Below are positions 17,321 through 26,110 of a DNA stretch of 35,922 nt, in pieces; position 1 is the stretch's first letter, and each line of letters starts with the position of its first letter. Below the pieces are notes generated by a model. The model had not been told where the DNA came from. It made no database searches and was given only the letters and a program-made list of their open reading frames with translations. The position numbers were made by a program, and so were the translations under genes. The stretch covers positions 1 to 35,922 of the forward strand of contig DASYZR010000139.1 of NCBI GenBank assembly GCA_035945995.1, given 5' to 3'. This DNA is from a bacterium. Its GTDB lineage: Bacteria; Sysuimicrobiota; Sysuimicrobiia; Sysuimicrobiales; Segetimicrobiaceae.

Positions 17321-18562
17321 GTGCGGTCCCTCGTGTTCCTCGCCGGCCGGACGCTCGGACGGAACGCCGTGCGCACGCTGCTGGTGCTCGTCGGGCTCGC
17401 CGTCACCGGGGCCCTGCTGCTCGACATGACGATGCTGGCCCACGGCCTGGAGACGAGCCTCGGCACCGTCCTCAGCCGGATCGGATTCGCCGTCCGCGTC
17501 CTGCCCAAAGGCACGCTGCCGTTCACCGGCGACGCGGAGATTCCCGACGCCGACCGGCTCGCCGCTGCGATCCGCGGGCAACCCGGCGTCACCGCGGCCG
17601 TGCCGGTCGTCGGCACCAACATCTTTGTCACGCGCCGCGGCCGGCGGTTTCCGGCGTTTGTGCTCGCGGTGCCGGCCGGCGGGACCGGCGCCTACGGCAT
17701 GCTCGAGGGCCGCGATCTGCCCGGGGGCGCCGGGCCGCCGGCCGGCACCGCCGGAAGCCCTCCGACCGGGAGTGCCCTGCCGGCGGTGATCGTGAACCCG
17801 AACATGGTGCGGCTCGACGGCGTGCGCCTCGGGGACACGCTGGTGCTCGCGGCCGGGCCGTCGCGCGGCCTCGCGCCGATTGCGGCGCCCCGCGCGTTTC
17901 GGGTGACCGGCGTCGCCGACTTCTACGTCGACCTGGCGACGCAGCGCTCCCTCTCCATCGCGACGTCCGACCTGCGCGCCCTGCAGGGCCGCCCCGCGGG
18001 CCCGGCCTCCCTCATCCTGGTCCGCCTCCGCGACCCGGCGCGCGCCCCCGCGCTCACCCGCTGGATCGCGTTCCGGGACCCGCGCGTTGACGCGCTCAGC
18101 GTCGCCGGGTTCCTCGCGCGCCTCGCGACGCGGCTCACGTACTTCAACCAGTTCTCCCTGATCCTCGGCGCGCTCGCCGTCGCCGTCTCGTTTCTGCTGG
18201 TCACCGCGATCGTGACGCTCTCGGTCGGCGAGCGCCTCGGCGAGATCGCGATGCTGCGGGCAATCGGCTTCACGCGCGGTCGCATCGCGGGCCTCGTCGT
18301 GCTGGAAGGGGTCGCGTTGAGCGCGGCGAGCCTGCCGGGGACGTTCGGGCTCGGACTCGTGATCGCCCGGTACCTGGACGCGATCCTCCGGCAGGCGCCT
18401 GGGCTCCCGGTCGACCTGCACTTCTTCGTGCTGACGCCCGGGGCCGCCGCGCGGACGGTGGTCCTGCTGATCGGTACCGGGGCGCTCGCCGGCGCGTACC
18501 CGGCCGCCGTCGCGGCACGGAGCCCGGTCGCGGCGACGCTGCACGCCGAGGTGTTGTCGTGA
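17321..18562 (+). CDS. FtsX-like ABC transporter permease
   Basis: A 413-aa permease with the complete MacB/LolC layout. Membrane segment 1 is at about residues 17-40 (LLVLVGLAVTGALLL). A large extracytoplasmic domain follows to about residue 270. Then come three C-terminal membrane segments with the FtsX motif VGERLGEIAMLRAIGFTRGRI between the first two. GTG 17321 is the start. It follows the first permease by 7 bp and overlaps the ATPase gene (GTGA), so the three are one transport unit. Relatives move lipoproteins, lipids or peptides away from the membrane; the cargo here is unknown. Confidence 0.85.
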   Translation: MRSLVFLAGRTLGRNAVRTLLVLVGLAVTGALLLDMTMLAHGLETSLGTVLSRIGFAVRVLPKGTLPFTGDAEIPDADRLAAAIRGQPGVTAAVPVVGTNIFVTRRGRRFPAFVLAVPAGGTGAYGMLEGRDLPGGAGPPAGTAGSPPTGSALPAVIVNPNMVRLDGVRLGDTLVLAAGPSRGLAPIAAPRAFRVTGVADFYVDLATQRSLSIATSDLRALQGRPAGPASLILVRLRDPARAPALTRWIAFRDPRVDALSVAGFLARLATRLTYFNQFSLILGALAVAVSFLLVTAIVTLSVGERLGEIAMLRAIGFTRGRIAGLVVLEGVALSAASLPGTFGLGLVIARYLDAILRQAPGLPVDLHFFVLTPGAAARTVVLLIGTGALAGAYPAAVAARSPVAATLHAEVLS

Positions 18563-19236
18563 CCGCCGCCGCCCCGGTCGTCGCCGCCGAGGAGGTGGTC
18601 AAGGACTACCGTGCGGCCGGCGGAGCCGTGCACGCGCTTCGCGGGGTGAGCCTCGCCGTTGAGCCGGGCCGCATGCTCTCCGTCGTCGGACCGAGCGGCT
18701 GCGGTAAGTCGACGCTGCTGCACCTCCTGGGCGGCGTGGACCTGCCCACGGCCGGGGCGGTGACCCTGCTCGGGCATCCGACCCACACCCTCCGCGACGC
18801 GGTGCTCGCGCGGTTGCGCCTCCGGCACGTCGGCTTCGTGTTCCAGCGGTTCTTTCTGCTGCCCATGCTGACCGCGGAGGAAAACGTGATGCTGCCGATG
18901 CTGGAAGCCGACGTCCCGGCCGCGGCCCGCCGGGCCCGGGCGGCGGCGCTGTTGGAGCAGGTGGGACTGTCCGGACGCGCGGGGCACCGGCCGGGCCAGC
19001 TCAGCGGGGGCGAGATGCAGCGCGTGGCGATCGCGCGGGCGCTCGCCAACCGGCCGGCGCTGCTGCTCGCGGACGAGCCGACCGGCGAGCTCGACGAAGC
19101 GACCGGCCGGGACATCATCGGCCTCCTGCGCGGCGCGACCGGGACCGGGTGCGCCGTGATCGTCGTCACCCACAACGCCGAGCTGGCGTCCCTGGCCGAC
19201 CGGCACATCGGCATGCGCAACGGCGCCATCGTATGA
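18559..19236 (+). CDS. ABC transporter ATPase, LolD/MacB type
   Basis: A 225-aa ATPase with Walker [10 protein letters not shown] (44-52), Q-loop [18 protein letters not shown], signature [15 protein letters not shown], Walker [13 protein letters not shown] and H-loop VVTHNAEL. The Q-loop and the EPTGELD wording place it in the LolD/MacB (MJ0796-like) group that pairs with FtsX-type permeases. GTG 18559 overlaps the stop of the preceding permease and is preceded by GAGGTG. It is 25 bp before the AttH-like gene. Confidence 0.93.
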   Translation: MTAAAPVVAAEEVVKDYRAAGGAVHALRGVSLAVEPGRMLSVVGPSGCGKSTLLHLLGGVDLPTAGAVTLLGHPTHTLRDAVLARLRLRHVGFVFQRFFLLPMLTAEENVMLPMLEADVPAAARRARAAALLEQVGLSGRAGHRPGQLSGGEMQRVAIARALANRPALLLADEPTGELDEATGRDIIGLLRGATGTGCAVIVVTHNAELASLADRHIGMRNGAIV

Positions 19237-19261
19237 GGCGGCCGGCCGGGAGGGCGCCCGT

Positions 19262-20749
19262 ATGACGCCCGCGGCATGGCTGGTCGCGCGCCGCGCGCTG
19301 CTCGACCGGCCCTGGCGATCGGCCCTGCTGCTCCTCGGCTACGGCACCGGCGTTGCGATCATGATCGCGCTGCTGTCGGTCGGGGATGCGCTGCTGCTCC
19401 AGGCCCGGGACCGCAACCTCGTCGCCGGCGGCGACGTCGTTGTGCTCCCGGAGGGGATCGACCCGGCCGTCATCAAGGTCAACGGGGTCACGGGATTGTT
19501 TCTTACGATTCCGAACGCCCGGTTTCTCGTGCGCGACGTGATCGGCGGCCCCCGGTTTCGCGCCGGTGTCATCGCGGCCGCCCCACAACTCTCGGCGCGG
19601 CTGCTCTACGTTCGGGCGCGGGGGCGCGTGGTGGCGGCCAGCGCGTCGGCGGGCATTCCGTCCCTGGATCGCGCGGCGCACGCGGCGCGCGCCGTGGCCG
19701 GCGGCGTCGACAGCGCCGCGGATCGCGCGTGGCTCGATCCGCCGGTCGCCTCGCTCGCCGACCGCGTCGACCACTTCCACCGCGTGGCGTCGGACGGCAC
19801 GACCGGATCGTCGGCGGGGGACCCCGCGGCGTGGGCGGAATGGGACTACGTCAACGTGGTCGACCCGCGGACCCACACCTACGCGTACATCACGCTGCTT
19901 GCCGGCGCGCCGGGGCGGGGCGCCGTGATCGCAAGGGTGCGCCGCCCCGGCGCGCCTGTGGAGGACCTGGTCATCCCAAGCCGTCTCCGGGAGGGCGACA
20001 TCTCCACGACGTCCGCGGCCCAGCGCGTCGGTCCCGCCCGGGTGCGGGTCGACGCGCGTGGCTACCGGCTGACCGTCGATGATCCGCGGCTGCGCGTCGA
20101 TCTTCGGATCCACCCGGATCGCGGATTCATGCTGCCGGCCGCAGAGCTCCGGCAGGGCGACACGATCAGCGGTTATGTCGTGCCGGTGGTCCGGGGGCGG
20201 GCCGACGGGACGATTGAGACCGCCCGGGGCCGGTTCGTGTTACGAGACGCCCCCGCGTATCACGACCACAACTGGGGCACCTGGCGCGACGTGACCTGGG
20301 AGTGGGGCGAAGCCTCGAGTCCGGCCGGCGCCCTCGTGTACGGGGACGTGCATCTCCCGCGCCGAGCGGCGCCCGAGGGCGGCGGGCAGCTCGCGACACT
20401 GTTCCTCTGGGGTGACGCCGCCGGCCTGCAAGAGCCGGGAGGCCTCGTCGCGGCCCTGCCGATCACGCAGATCACGTACGCGGGATGGCGGCCGGGACCG
20501 ATCGTCGGCGGCCGTCGCGTCCCGGCCCCGGACGAGGTGACCGTTCGGGCGGCCAATGGTCCGGACGCCGTCCGCGTCACGATCAAGATCTGGGATGCGC
20601 TCGGCAGCCGGCCGCTCGCGTCACCTAGGGGGACCACGGGGCGGGTCTTTCTGCAGTTGCGTGGGGACGCCGAGTTGCGGGGCACGATCGGCGGCCGTCC
20701 GGTCCTCTGGCGGGGACCGGCCGCGTCGGAAACGTTCGTGCGCCCGTGA
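19262..20749 (+). CDS. Membrane-anchored AttH/CrtC lipocalin-like protein with permease-like N-terminus
   Basis: A 495-aa protein. Residues 1-45 look like the first membrane segment of a MacB-type permease ([19 protein letters not shown]). About 110 residues resemble the start of an extracytoplasmic permease domain ([15 protein letters not shown]). From roughly 160 to the end it resembles the AttH/CrtC (carotenoid 1,2-hydratase-like) calycin fold, with the hallmark [10 protein letters not shown] near residue 333. The three C-terminal membrane segments of a permease are absent. AttH-type proteins are known to be encoded with ABC exporters and are thought to act on lipids; that role here is inference. 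GGGAGGG precedes the ATG, and the stop overlaps the HAD gene. Confidence 0.72.
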   Translation: MTPAAWLVARRALLDRPWRSALLLLGYGTGVAIMIALLSVGDALLLQARDRNLVAGGDVVVLPEGIDPAVIKVNGVTGLFLTIPNARFLVRDVIGGPRFRAGVIAAAPQLSARLLYVRARGRVVAASASAGIPSLDRAAHAARAVAGGVDSAADRAWLDPPVASLADRVDHFHRVASDGTTGSSAGDPAAWAEWDYVNVVDPRTHTYAYITLLAGAPGRGAVIARVRRPGAPVEDLVIPSRLREGDISTTSAAQRVGPARVRVDARGYRLTVDDPRLRVDLRIHPDRGFMLPAAELRQGDTISGYVVPVVRGRADGTIETARGRFVLRDAPAYHDHNWGTWRDVTWEWGEASSPAGALVYGDVHLPRRAAPEGGGQLATLFLWGDAAGLQEPGGLVAALPITQITYAGWRPGPIVGGRRVPAPDEVTVRAANGPDAVRVTIKIWDALGSRPLASPRGTTGRVFLQLRGDAELRGTIGGRPVLWRGPAASETFVRP

Positions 20750-21429
20750 GCAGGACGATCCAGGCGGTGGTCTTCGATTTCGACGGGCTCATCGTCGATA
20801 CCGAGACCCCGGAGTACCTGGCGTGGCAGACCGTATACGGGCAGCAGGGCTGGACGTTTCCGCTCGCCTCGTGGCTTCGCAACGTGGGACGAAACGACCG
20901 CCCCTTCGATCCGCTGGGACGGTTCCGCGAGGCGGACAGCCCGATGCGCCCCGAGGAGGCGGAGGCGGCCTGGGACGAGCACCACGCCCTCCTCGAAGAG
21001 CGGTATCTGACTCCGCTGCCCGGGGTGGTTCGCCTGCTCGCGGACCTGCGCCGGCATGATTTCCGCTGCGCCGTCGCGTCGTCGTCCCGGCTCACCCGCG
21101 TGCGGCACCTGCTCGAGGTGCTCGGCCTCGGCGACCGCTTCGACGCGGTGGCGTGCGGCGACGAAGTGCCGCACGCCAAGCCGGCCCCCGACGTGTACCG
21201 CCTGGCCGCGGGCCGGCTCGGCGTCGCGCCCGCGGCATGCGTGGCGCTCGAAGACAGCGAGCCGGGCGTCCGCGCCGCCAAAGCCGCCGGGATGCGCTGC
21301 ATGGCCGTCCCGTCGCCGCTCACGCGCGGCATGGACTTCTCGGCCGCGGACGGGATCGTCGACAGCCTGCTCGGCGTCACGATCGCCGGGCTCACCGGCC
21401 CCGGCGGCCGCACGGAGGCGCGCCGGTGA
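20746..21429 (+). CDS. HAD-superfamily phosphatase / beta-phosphoglucomutase-like
   Basis: A 227-aa HAD hydrolase. Motif I is VFDFDGLIVDTE, with nucleophile Asp11 and acid/base Asp13. Motif II is VASSS, motif III is the lysine in HAKPAPDVY, and motif IV is ALEDSEPGV. A helical cap domain lies between motifs I and II, as in beta-phosphoglucomutase and phosphoglycolate phosphatase relatives. The motifs suggest a small sugar-phosphate or similar substrate, not identifiable here. GTG 20746 overlaps the stop of the AttH-like gene, so it may be cotranscribed with the transporter. It converges on proA with a 33-bp gap in which I see no clear terminator. Confidence 0.88.
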   Translation: MSRTIQAVVFDFDGLIVDTETPEYLAWQTVYGQQGWTFPLASWLRNVGRNDRPFDPLGRFREADSPMRPEEAEAAWDEHHALLEERYLTPLPGVVRLLADLRRHDFRCAVASSSRLTRVRHLLEVLGLGDRFDAVACGDEVPHAKPAPDVYRLAAGRLGVAPAACVALEDSEPGVRAAKAAGMRCMAVPSPLTRGMDFSAADGIVDSLLGVTIAGLTGPGGRTEARR

Positions 21430-21462
21430 CGCCCGCGGGGTCGCGCTCGGAGCCGAAATCGC

Positions 21463-22716
21463 CTACCCGCGCGTCTGCCCCGACCCCCACACGATCCACT
21501 TCGTCGTCGTCAGATCCTCGACGCCCATCGGCCCGCGGGCGTGCACCCGGCTGGTGCTGATCCCGACCTCCGCCCCGAGGCCGAACTCGCCCCCGTCCAC
21601 CAAACGGGTGGAGGCGTTGACGAGCACCGCGGCGCTGTCCACCTCCCGGACGAAGCGCTCGGCGCGCGCGCGGTCACGGGTGACGATCGCGTCGGCCAGC
21701 CCGGTGCCGTGGCGGCGGATGTGCTCGACGGCCGCGTCCAACCCGTCGACCACGCGGATCGCCAGCACGAGATCCAGATATTCGGCATCCCAATCGCCGT
21801 CCGTCGCCGGGTCCGCGCCAGGCGCCCACCGGCGCGTCTCCGCGTCTCCGCGCACCTCGACGCCCGCCGCGCGCAGCGCCCGCACCAGCGGCGGAATGAC
21901 CGTCGCGGCGGCCGGCGCGTCGACCAGGGCCTTCTCGAGCGCGTTGCAGGTGCTGGGCCGGTTCGTCTTGGCGTCGAGAATGATCCGCACCGCCATGCCG
22001 GCGTCGGCATCCCGGTCGACAAAGACGTGGGTCACGCCGCGGTCGTGCTTCAGCACCGGGACCCGGGCGTGCTCCGTGACGAGGCGGATCAGGTCCGGAC
22101 CGCCGCGCGGGATGACGAGATCGACGAGGCCGTCGAGCCGCACGAGGTCGCGGATCGCGTCGTAGTCGCGGCGAGCGAGCAGCGTGACGGCGGCCGGCGG
22201 CAGGCCGGCCGTCCGCAGCCCGGCCGTGATGGCCCGGCCGAGCGCCTCATCGGAGCGGCGGGACTCCGCGCCGCCGCGGAGAATCACGGCGTTCCCGGCG
22301 CGCAGGCAGAGCCCGGCGGCGTCCACGGTGACATTGGGCCGCGATTCGTAGATCATGGCGACGACGCCGATCGGCACGCGAACGCGCCGCACCTCCATAC
22401 CGTTCGGACGGGTGCGCCGGTCCACCACCGTCCCGACGGGGTCCGGCAGCGCGGCGATGTCTGCGAGCGCCCGAGCGAGGCCCTCCACGCGATCCGCGGT
22501 GAGCGTCAGCCGGTCGCGAAAGGCGGCCGGCCGCTCCCGGAGCGCCGCCAGGTCCTCGGCGTTGGCGGCGAGGACGGCCGGCGCCGCCGCTCGAATCTGC
22601 GCCGCGATCGCATCAAGCGCCGCCCGCCGCGCCTCATCCGGCGCGTGATGCAGCGCCGCCGCGGCGGCCCGCGCGGCGCGCGCCTGCGGCTCGACGTCGA
22701 TGACCGCCGTGCTCAT
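21463..22716 (-). CDS. proA: Glutamate-5-semialdehyde dehydrogenase (gamma-glutamyl phosphate reductase)
   Basis: ProA reduces gamma-glutamyl phosphate with NADPH in proline synthesis. The 417-aa protein has the ALDH-like catalytic cysteine in KTNRPSTCNALEKAL, the segment GVVAMIYESRPNVTVDA, the VIPRGG loop and the C-terminal TSRVHARGPMGVEDLTT signature. The ATG at 22716 overlaps the proB stop (ATGA on the minus strand), although the frame is open much further upstream. It is the last gene of the minus-strand unit secreted protein-proB-proA. Confidence 0.96.
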   Translation of the reverse strand: MSTAVIDVEPQARAARAAAAALHHAPDEARRAALDAIAAQIRAAAPAVLAANAEDLAALRERPAAFRDRLTLTADRVEGLARALADIAALPDPVGTVVDRRTRPNGMEVRRVRVPIGVVAMIYESRPNVTVDAAGLCLRAGNAVILRGGAESRRSDEALGRAITAGLRTAGLPPAAVTLLARRDYDAIRDLVRLDGLVDLVIPRGGPDLIRLVTEHARVPVLKHDRGVTHVFVDRDADAGMAVRIILDAKTNRPSTCNALEKALVDAPAAATVIPPLVRALRAAGVEVRGDAETRRWAPGADPATDGDWDAEYLDLVLAIRVVDGLDAAVEHIRRHGTGLADAIVTRDRARAERFVREVDSAAVLVNASTRLVDGGEFGLGAEVGISTSRVHARGPMGVEDLTTTKWIVWGSGQTRG

Positions 22717-23822
22717 CGGCCCTCCAGCACCACCAGGTTGTCCCGGTGCACGACCTCGTCGTGGGTCTTGGTACCCAGCACGCGGGCGATCTCGGACGTG
22801 CGGCGCCCGCGAATTCGCGCGAGGTGCGCGCTGGAGTAGTTGACGAGGCCGCGGGCCAGCTCCTGCCCCCGGCCGTCCGTGATCGCCACGGCGTCGCCCG
22901 CGTCGAACGTGCCGTCGATCCGGACGATCCCGGCCGGCAGCAGGCTCTTCCCGCGGCGCAGCGCGCCGCACGCACCCTCGTCGACCACCAACGTGCCCCG
23001 CGTCACGAGCCCGAACGCGAGCCAGCGTCCGCGGCCGGAGAGGCGGCCGCCGGGCAGGAACAGCGTGCCGCGCCGCTCGCCGGCGAGCAGCCGCGTGAGC
23101 GGACGGTCCACGGCGCCGCCGGTGACCACGGCCGCCACCCCGGACTCCGTCGCGATCTTCGCGGCCGCGATTTTCGTCGCCATGCCGCCGACGCCCTGGA
23201 TCGTCACGGTGCGGCGCGCCGCCCGGACGATCCGTCCGTCGATGCGGTCGACCGTCGGAATCAACCGGGCATCGCGATGGCGGCGGGGATCCGCGGTCAT
23301 GAGGCCCTCGACGTCCGACAACATGACCAGCAGATCCGCGCCCACGAGGCTCGCCACGAGCGCGGACAGCGTGTCGTTGTCGCCGATCTGGATCTCGTCC
23401 GTCGCGATCGTGTCGTTTTCGTTGATCACCGGCACGACGCCGCCGTCGAGCAGGGCCAGCAGCGTCTGCCGCGCGTTGACGTAGCGCCGGCGGTCCGCGA
23501 AGTCCTGCCGGGTGAGGAGCACCTGCGCGGTACGCAGGCCGAGGCGCTCGAACGCCGCGGTATACCGCTGCATCAGCACGGGCTGCCCGACCGCGGCCAG
23601 CGCCTGCTTGTCGACGAGCCGCCGCGGCCGCCGGCGCCCGAGGAGGCCCGCTCCGGTTACGATCGCCCCCGACGACACCAGCACGACCTGCCGGCCCCCG
23701 CGCACCGCCGCGGCCACGTCCTCGGCCACCGCGGTGATCCGGTCCGGGTCCACCACCGGCCCGCCGGCGGTGAGCGTGGTGGTGCCCACCTTGAGGACGA
23801 TCCGCGAGGTCCGCGGCGTCAC
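22713..23822 (-). CDS. proB: Glutamate 5-kinase with PUA domain
   Basis: ProB phosphorylates glutamate and is the usual feedback-controlled step of proline synthesis. The 369-aa protein has the amino-acid kinase domain (VLKVGTTTLT, VLVSSGAI, ALAAVGQ, INENDTIA, GDNDTLSALVA, DVEGLMTADP, GVGGMATKI). A C-terminal PUA domain of about 75 residues includes GFDAGDAVAI-like and RGLVNYSS elements. The GTG start at 23822 overlaps the stop of the preceding secreted-protein gene, and its own stop overlaps proA. Confidence 0.96.
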   Translation of the reverse strand: MTPRTSRIVLKVGTTTLTAGGPVVDPDRITAVAEDVAAAVRGGRQVVLVSSGAIVTGAGLLGRRRPRRLVDKQALAAVGQPVLMQRYTAAFERLGLRTAQVLLTRQDFADRRRYVNARQTLLALLDGGVVPVINENDTIATDEIQIGDNDTLSALVASLVGADLLVMLSDVEGLMTADPRRHRDARLIPTVDRIDGRIVRAARRTVTIQGVGGMATKIAAAKIATESGVAAVVTGGAVDRPLTRLLAGERRGTLFLPGGRLSGRGRWLAFGLVTRGTLVVDEGACGALRRGKSLLPAGIVRIDGTFDAGDAVAITDGRGQELARGLVNYSSAHLARIRGRRTSEIARVLGTKTHDEVVHRDNLVVLEGR

Positions 23823-25087
23823 GGAGTGCCGAGCGAGAGGCGCACCGGGTAGTTCGAGCCGCTCTCCGGCATGGCGAGGATCCGTATCGTACGGCTCGTC
23901 TGCGGCCGCAGAACAATCGCGGCGACGACCTGAGGGGCATTCGGTTGAATCAGAGGACTCTCGACGACCCGGTCGCCGATCACAAACGTGCCGCGGGCCT
24001 GGCCGCCCGGCGCGTGCATGACGAGGTTCAGCGTCGCCGGCGAGGCGGTCGGATTGGCGGCCTCGATGTTGAAGGAATAGATCACACCGTAGTTGCCCTG
24101 CAGCGGCTCGCCGCCTTGCCCGGCGTGCAGCAGGTCCGCGTTGTCGGCCAGGGTCATCAGAGCCGGCGGTCCGCCCACCGTGTAGCTGAGGCTCCGCTGG
24201 ATGTGAGGCCGGGGAAACGCCCCGCGCTGGTGGACCCGGTCAAAGTCCGGCTCGTAGCTCATGCTCGGCGGCTCCACCTCGCCGGTCAGCCGCGCCGACA
24301 CCTCCACGTTGAGGCGGTCCCCGTCCAGGAGGCTGAATTGCGCGATGCCGCTCGCGACGCCAAACGGCGGCAGATCCTGGACAAACAACGGAACCGTGGT
24401 GTTGGCCGGCAGGCGGACGAGGAATCCGGCGTGGTGGAGGTACTGGTCGAGAAAACTGTGCGCCGCGTCGTGCCCCGGCGTCACTTCGTCCTGGGCCGGC
24501 GGCCCGGCCGCTCCCTGGACCCAGAGCGCCGCGGGGGCGCGCGTCGGATTGCTGAGCGAGACGGTGAGGAACATGTGCTCTGTCTTCGAGCCGTTCTGGT
24601 GGTGGAAGAGCAACCGGACGGTCTGAGACGCGGTGAGCGCGCCCAGGTAGAGGACTTTGCCGAAGGGGATCGTTTCCGGGCTGTTGCTGACGAGAAGCGT
24701 GTCGGCGTCGCTCCACGGAATGATGGCGTTCGTGAGCGCCACGCGCATCAGGTGGCTGGCCGGGGGGAGTCCAGGGACGCTGACGGTGACGCCAGCCAGC
24801 ACCGTCTCCGCCGACGACGCGTCGAGCGGCACGAGGGCCGGCTGCGTGTCCGCCAGGGTGACGAGCGCCGAGGAGTGCACGCCCAACATGAGTCTGGCGG
24901 CGGTCGTAATGGCCAGGCGCAGGGTATCGAGGGTCGCCGGCCCTCCCGTGACCGACACCGGCACCGGCAGGCCCGGGGCAGGCCCCTGGGCGTCGCCCGG
25001 CACAGACGTCGCCGCGGCGAGTCCGGCAGCCAGCGCAAGGACGGCGACGCCTCGGCGGGCCGCCTTCGATCGGATCAATTGTGGCAC
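23819..25087 (-). CDS. Secreted protein of unknown function, coupled to proBA
   Basis: I do not recognise a characterised family. The 422-aa product starts from GTG 25087 (no better start is available). It has a clear signal peptide: a basic stretch, the hydrophobic core VAVLALAAGLAAA, and a likely cleavage site near GDAQG. The mature part is rich in beta-forming and Ser/Thr/Pro residues, has no cysteine, and contains two similar beta-sandwich-like stretches (LFHHQNGSKTEHMFLTVSLSNPT and VIYSFNIEAANPTASPATLNL). It appears to be a surface or cell-wall-associated adhesive/structural protein. The stop overlaps the proB start. Confidence 0.7.
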   Translation of the reverse strand: MPQLIRSKAARRGVAVLALAAGLAAATSVPGDAQGPAPGLPVPVSVTGGPATLDTLRLAITTAARLMLGVHSSALVTLADTQPALVPLDASSAETVLAGVTVSVPGLPPASHLMRVALTNAIIPWSDADTLLVSNSPETIPFGKVLYLGALTASQTVRLLFHHQNGSKTEHMFLTVSLSNPTRAPAALWVQGAAGPPAQDEVTPGHDAAHSFLDQYLHHAGFLVRLPANTTVPLFVQDLPPFGVASGIAQFSLLDGDRLNVEVSARLTGEVEPPSMSYEPDFDRVHQRGAFPRPHIQRSLSYTVGGPPALMTLADNADLLHAGQGGEPLQGNYGVIYSFNIEAANPTASPATLNLVMHAPGGQARGTFVIGDRVVESPLIQPNAPQVVAAIVLRPQTSRTIRILAMPESGSNYPVRLSLGTP

Positions 25088-25192
25088 TACAGCACGTCCG
25101 CCAAAGGAATCCGCTTCTGGTTCCGGCGCGGGGACCCCGACTCCTTCACCGGGCCGGAGGAGGCGGTGCGCGAGGGGGCCAAGATCCTAGCG

Positions 25193-26053
25193 ATGAGATT
25201 CGGCTCCTACCGGATCGGCGAGAACGAGCGGGCCGCCGTGCTGCTCGAGGGGGCGGCGTACGACGTCGAAGCCGTCGCGGCCGCGGCGGATCTCCGGGTC
25301 CCGGCAACCCTGTCCGTGTTCATCGAGCAGGGACTGCGCGACCCGTTCCACGCCGCGGTCACACGCCTCGGCGGCCGGATCCCGGTGACGCCACTCGATC
25401 GGCCGGGGCTTGTCTGTCCGATCCGCCGGCCGCCCAAGATCTGGGGCATCGGCCTCAACTACCGCGCGCACGCGCACGATCTCGGCGTCGCCGTGCCCGA
25501 GGAACCGGCGTCGTTCATGAAGCCGGCCACGACCCTGATCGGCCCGGACGAAACCATCTTGCTGCCGCCGCAGTCCCGGCGGGTCACCGCGGAGGCGGAA
25601 CTGGCGCTGGTCCTCGGACGGCGCTGCGCCGGCGTCGCCGAAGGCGACGCGGCCGCGGCCCTGTTCGGCTACGTTCCGGTGATCGACATGACGGCGGAAG
25701 ACATCTTGCAGAAGAACCCGCGGTTTCTCACGCGGGCCAAGTCCTTTGCGACGTTCCTGAGCGTCGGCCCGTGGATCGCGACGCCGGACGAGGTGCCGTC
25801 GCCGGGAGACCTGCGCGTCACGACGCTGCGGCGGGGCGAGGTCGTCGCGACCAACACGGTGTCGGACATGCGCTTTGCGCCGGCGATGCTCGTCGCGTTT
25901 TTCTCGCGCGTCTTCGACTGGGAGCCGGGGGATCTGCTGCTGACGGGGACGCCGGGCGCCGCGGTGATCGAGGACGGCGACGTGGCGGCGTGCCGGATCG
26001 ACGGATTCCCCGAGCTGCGGAATCCGGTCCGGCGAAACTCGACGCCCGTCTGA
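25193..26053 (+). CDS. Fumarylacetoacetate hydrolase (FAH) family protein
   Basis: A 286-aa FAH-family enzyme. The catalytic domain begins PPKIWGIGLNYRAHAHDLG and has metal-ligand segments EAELALVLGRR and VIDMTAEDI, then SFATFLSVGPWI and LLLTGTPGAAVIEDGD. Such enzymes cleave or decarboxylate 2-oxo acids in aromatic or sugar catabolism; the substrate is not clear. ATG 25193 gives a typical N-terminus MRFGSYRIGENERA. An in-frame GTG at 25166 lies just after GGAGGAGG and could be the actual start, adding nine residues. It begins the plus-strand trio FAH-SDR-FMN reductase, divergent from the secreted-protein gene. Confidence 0.88.
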   Translation: MRFGSYRIGENERAAVLLEGAAYDVEAVAAAADLRVPATLSVFIEQGLRDPFHAAVTRLGGRIPVTPLDRPGLVCPIRRPPKIWGIGLNYRAHAHDLGVAVPEEPASFMKPATTLIGPDETILLPPQSRRVTAEAELALVLGRRCAGVAEGDAAAALFGYVPVIDMTAEDILQKNPRFLTRAKSFATFLSVGPWIATPDEVPSPGDLRVTTLRRGEVVATNTVSDMRFAPAMLVAFFSRVFDWEPGDLLLTGTPGAAVIEDGDVAACRIDGFPELRNPVRRNSTPV

Positions 26054-26110
26054 AGGGCCCATGGTCTCGACACTGGCTATGCCCACCTTGACAGAGAAGG
26101 AGGACCATCC

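Noticed and set aside
21430-21462. Terminator between the convergent HAD and proA genes
   Set aside because: Only 33 bp, with no convincing stem-loop or T-run on either strand.
26088-26093. TTGACA as a -35 box before the SDR gene
   Set aside because: No -10 element at 16-19 bp; the hexamer lies directly before the ribosome-binding site.
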